From Oscillospiraceae bacterium (GTDB taxonomy: Bacteria; Bacillota; Clostridia; Oscillospirales; QAMX01): a stretch of DNA of 8,549 nucleotides. Position numbers and translations under genes: made by a program. Location of the stretch: positions 1-8,549 of the forward strand of contig CACYBP010000065.1 of the NCBI GenBank assembly GCA_902772625.1, read 5' to 3'. A model generated the notes under the pieces. It had not been told where the DNA came from and searched no databases. It worked only from the letters and a program-made list of their open reading frames with translations. This document shows positions 6,528 to 8,549 of the stretch, in pieces (positions within the stretch are counted from its first letter, which is position 1; every line of letters starts with the position of its first letter).

Positions 6528-7702
6528 TTCTGATAATCCTCAAGGATGGGCTTCATGATATCCAGAGCTTCGTCGATGATCGCTTCGGTGTGGGTGGCCA
6601 TGTAACTCGTTCTGAGCAGGCAGTCGCTGGCGGGGACGGCGGGCGGAAGTACGGGATTGACGTACACGCCGGCGTCGAAAAGCCGCTTGCCGGCCTCAAG
6701 GGTGCTGTAAAGCTCGTGCGTATAGATCGGAATGATCGGCGTGGTGCTCTTTCTGTACTGAATGCCGCGCTTTTCAAGACCGGCTCTGGTATAATCGCCG
6801 ATGGCCTGAAGCTTTTGGGGAAGCTCGGGCTCGCGTTCCAGGATCCTGAGGGCCGCCAGTGCCGTGGCGCAGGAGGCGGGCGTCATGGATGCCGAGAAGA
6901 TGAACGGACGCGAGGCGTGGCGCACGAAGTCGGCCACCTCAAAGCTTGCGGCCATGTAGCCGCCGAGCGACGCGAGGGATTTGGAGAAGGTGCCCATGTA
7001 AATATCCACCTTGTCCTCGAGGCCGAAATAGCTTGCGGTGCCGCGGCCTCCCTTGCCGATGATCCCGAGGCCGTGGGCGTCGTCCACCATGATGCGCGCG
7101 CCGTGCCGCCGGGCGATCTTCACGATCTCCGGGAGATTGGCGATATCGCCGCCCATGGAGAACACGCCGTCGGTGACGATCAGGATCCCGGCGCTTTCGG
7201 GAACCTTGGAGATCATTTTTTCCAGGTCCTCCATGTCGTTATGGCGGTAACGGAGCATCGTGGCGTAGGAAAGTTTGCAGCCGTCGTAAATGGAGGCGTG
7301 GTTTTCTCTGTCGCAGAGGATGTAGTCGCCGCGTCCGGCGATGGCCGAGATGATGCCGAGATTGGACTGAAAGCCGGTGGAGAAAGTGACGACGCTTTCT
7401 TTGCCGAGAAATTTCGCCAGCTCCTCTTCAAGCTCCAGATGCATGGTCAGGGTACCGTTGAGGAAACGGGAACCGGAGCAGCCGGTGCCGTATTTTTCAA
7501 GAGCCTTGATCCCGGCCTCCACCACCTCGTCTCTTGAGGTCAGGCCGAGATAATTGTTTGAGCCCAACATGATCCGGCGTTTGCCTTCCATGAAGACCTC
7601 GATGTCCTGCCGGGATTCCAGAGCGTGAAAATAGGGATAAATGTTCGCTTCACGCGCTTTTTTCAGCATTTCGTTCTTGCCGCATTTTTCAAAAAGATCC
7701 AT
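6524..7702 (-). CDS. Alpha-oxoamine synthase, serine palmitoyltransferase-like (PLP-dependent)
   Basis: This 392-residue fold-type I PLP enzyme condenses an amino acid with an acyl thioester, releasing CO2. Visible landmarks are IYPYF at 21-25, the GTGCSGSRFLNGT block (72-84), His135 in HASIYDG that stacks on PLP, VTDGVFSMGGD (176-186), VDDAHGLG (206-213), the Schiff-base Lys241 in GTFSKSLASLGG, and Arg364 in LLRTSYMATHT that would bind the substrate carboxylate. From memory, the SGSRFLNGT and TFSKSLAS blocks and the YPYF start resemble Bacteroides-type serine palmitoyltransferase more than E. coli Kbl (SVRFICGT, TLGKALGG) or BioF. No threonine dehydrogenase or biotin gene is adjacent, which weakens those readings. 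GGAGG lies eight bases before the ATG. It is first in the operon and overlaps the SDR. Amino acid and acyl chain are not proven. Confidence 0.88.
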   Translation of the reverse strand: MDLFEKCGKNEMLKKAREANIYPYFHALESRQDIEVFMEGKRRIMLGSNNYLGLTSRDEVVEAGIKALEKYGTGCSGSRFLNGTLTMHLELEEELAKFLGKESVVTFSTGFQSNLGIISAIAGRGDYILCDRENHASIYDGCKLSYATMLRYRHNDMEDLEKMISKVPESAGILIVTDGVFSMGGDIANLPEIVKIARRHGARIMVDDAHGLGIIGKGGRGTASYFGLEDKVDIYMGTFSKSLASLGGYMAASFEVADFVRHASRPFIFSASMTPASCATALAALRILEREPELPQKLQAIGDYTRAGLEKRGIQYRKSTTPIIPIYTHELYSTLEAGKRLFDAGVYVNPVLPPAVPASDCLLRTSYMATHTEAIIDEALDIMKPILEDYQK

Positions 7703-7753
7703 CTCTTATTCCTCCGGTTACGCAAAAAGCGACGTTTTTCTCTCGTTGCATTT

Positions 7754-7781
7754 ATTATACCCGGTCGCCGGAATTTGTCAA
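7754..7781 (-). promoter_or_regulatory. Consensus sigma-A promoter of the synthase/dehydrogenase/reductase operon
   Basis: The minus strand shows a perfect TTGACA (7781-7776), a 16-base spacer and a perfect TATAAT (7759-7754). The start would lie near 7747, giving a leader of about 45 nt to the ATG at 7702. Such a promoter predicts strong housekeeping expression unless repressed. Confidence 0.8.
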
Positions 7782-7811
7782 GCGCAGACCGGCCGGAAAG
7801 ACGAAAAACAG

Positions 7812-7840
7812 TTGACATTCCCCGGGATATAGAGTATGAT
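7812..7840 (+). promoter_or_regulatory. Near-consensus sigma-A promoter of the zinc-ribbon gene
   Basis: TTGACA (7812-7817) is separated by exactly 17 bases from TATGAT (7835-7840), eleven of twelve consensus positions. The leader to the ATG at 7875 would be about 28 nt. It lies back to back with the operon promoter on the other strand, with 30 bases between the two -35 boxes. Confidence 0.8.
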
Positions 7841-7874
7841 ACGTTTAGAAATAACCGTGCAAGGAGGTTGAAAT

Positions 7875-8549
7875 ATGCGTTATCAGGAAGAAATAGCCGC
7901 CGTAAAGGACAAGATCGCGTCGATCGAAGCCGAGAAGGATACGGTGGAAAAAAAGCTCGGCGCCTTCTATGCCGAGGCGGGACGCACCATCGCCGAGGCC
8001 GGCGGGCTGGACGCCTGGCCGGATCTGAACGACGTCTACCGTTCTCTGAACGAGAAGAAGGCGGCGCTTTCCGCTGAAAAGGAAGGCGCGGAAGGAAAAC
8101 TTGATGAACTCGCTTCTCTGAAGCCGCTGGTGTGCGCCAAATGCGATTTCATCAACGCGGAAGGCACGAAATTCTGCCAGCAGTGCGGCACTCCTCTCAG
8201 CGCCGACGCGGTGGTGAAATGCGCCTCCTGCGGCACCGTGAATCCCAACTCCAACAAGTTCTGCTCCTTCTGCGGATCGCTCCTTACGGTTCCCGCCCCT
8301 GTGGTTGAAGAGCCTGTTCCCGTGGTTGAAGAGCCCGCCCCTGTGGTTGAAGAACCCGCTCCGGCGCTTGAAGAGCCTGCCCCGGCGGTTGAAGAGCCCG
8401 CCGTCGAAGAGTCTGCGGCCGAAGAACCTGCTGCCCCGGTCTGCCCGAAATGCGGCGCAAAAGCCGAGCCCGGCATGAAGTTCTGCATGATCTGCGGCGC
8501 GAGACTGGACGCTCCCGCGGAAGAAGAACCTGCCATCCCGGAACCCGCA
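7875..8549 (+). CDS. Zinc-ribbon protein with helical N-terminus and Pro/Glu repeat linker (cut by window edge)
   Basis: The frame is open for 225 codons to the right edge without a stop. AAGGAGG seven bases before the ATG and a near-consensus promoter support it strongly. Residues 1-84 are charged and helical, coiled-coil-like (IASIEAEKDTVEKKL; LNEKKAALSAEKEGAEGKL). Three short zinc ribbons follow: Cys87/90/101/104, Cys116/119/130/133 and Cys190/193/204/207, each CxxC followed by FCxxCG, the pattern of double-zinc-ribbon (DZR) domains. Ribbons two and three are separated by a Pro/Glu repeat (about 140-188), and another acidic Pro-rich stretch starts after ribbon three. No signal peptide is seen in this part. 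The rest could be a membrane, adaptor or further ribbon region. The specific function is not recognised; a scaffold or protein-interaction role is only a guess. Confidence 0.85.
   Translation, partial: MRYQEEIAAVKDKIASIEAEKDTVEKKLGAFYAEAGRTIAEAGGLDAWPDLNDVYRSLNEKKAALSAEKEGAEGKLDELASLKPLVCAKCDFINAEGTKFCQQCGTPLSADAVVKCASCGTVNPNSNKFCSFCGSLLTVPAPVVEEPVPVVEEPAPVVEEPAPALEEPAPAVEEPAVEESAAEEPAAPVCPKCGAKAEPGMKFCMICGARLDAPAEEEPAIPEPA
8292..8396 (+). repeat. Five in-frame 21-bp tandem repeats encoding a P-x-P-x-x-E-E heptapeptide
   Basis: Residues 140-174 read as five heptads: PAPVVEE, PVPVVEE, PAPVVEE, PAPALEE and PAPAVEE. The DNA core GTGGTTGAAGA recurs every 21 bases, with the first three units closest to each other. 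Shorter decayed units (PAVEE, SAAEE) continue to about 8435. Similarity at DNA level as well as protein level suggests recent expansion by slippage or unequal recombination. The units form a stiff, acidic linker between zinc ribbons two and three. Confidence 0.85.

Noticed and set aside
6590..7537. Plus-strand open frame of 315 codons opposite the alpha-oxoamine synthase
   Set aside because: It lies wholly inside the synthase gene on the other strand and encodes Gly/Asp/His-rich sequence without motifs.
8292..8435. CRISPR-like array
   Set aside because: The 21-bp units are directly abutting, with no unique spacers, and keep the reading frame. They are a coding repeat.
8036..8536. Minus-strand open frame with Ser/Ala/Gly/Thr repeats resembling a cell-wall stalk protein
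   Set aside because: The apparent repeats are only the reverse complement of the Pro/Glu repeats in the zinc-ribbon gene, which has the promoter and ribosome binding site.

Overview
The window looks like chromosomal DNA from a GC-rich, spore-former-related Firmicute of the Clostridia. The basis is a YlmC/YmxH-type PRC-barrel protein, strong AAGGAGG-like ribosome binding sites, consensus sigma-A promoters, TTG and GTG starts, and an aldo/keto reductase fused to a ferredoxin domain, a type common in anaerobic Clostridia. This is inference; there is no rRNA or other marker to place it further. The window is almost fully coding: no gene-free stretch exceeds about 175 bases, and no tRNA, rRNA, CRISPR array or mobile element was seen.

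Layout. Positions 1-1799 (minus strand) carry, in transcription order, a PRC-barrel protein, a TuaH-like cell-surface glycosyltransferase with its own extended -10 promoter, and the N-terminal part of a beta-lactamase-fold serine hydrolase that runs off the left edge. Positions 1940-4516 (plus strand) carry a compact three-gene ABC importer operon of the SsuA/NMT1 class: lipoprotein, ATPase and permease, the last two overlapping their upstream neighbour. A 12-bp hairpin at 4520-4547 lies between the convergent ends of this operon and the next.

Positions 4565-7702 (minus strand) form a second three-gene operon: an alpha-oxoamine synthase resembling Bacteroides-type serine palmitoyltransferase, a short-chain dehydrogenase overlapping it by 4 nt, and an aldo/keto reductase with two C-terminal [4Fe-4S] motifs whose catalytic Tyr and Lys are replaced. 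A perfect TTGACA/TATAAT promoter drives it. The first two enzymes would suit condensation of an amino acid with a fatty acyl thioester, then reduction of the resulting ketone. That makes a sphingoid-base-like or other amino-alcohol lipid pathway the most interesting hypothesis here.

Divergent from this operon, a near-consensus promoter drives a gene (7875 to the right edge) for a protein with a helical N-terminus, three zinc ribbons and a Pro/Glu-rich heptapeptide repeat. It is open at the window end, and its function is not recognised.
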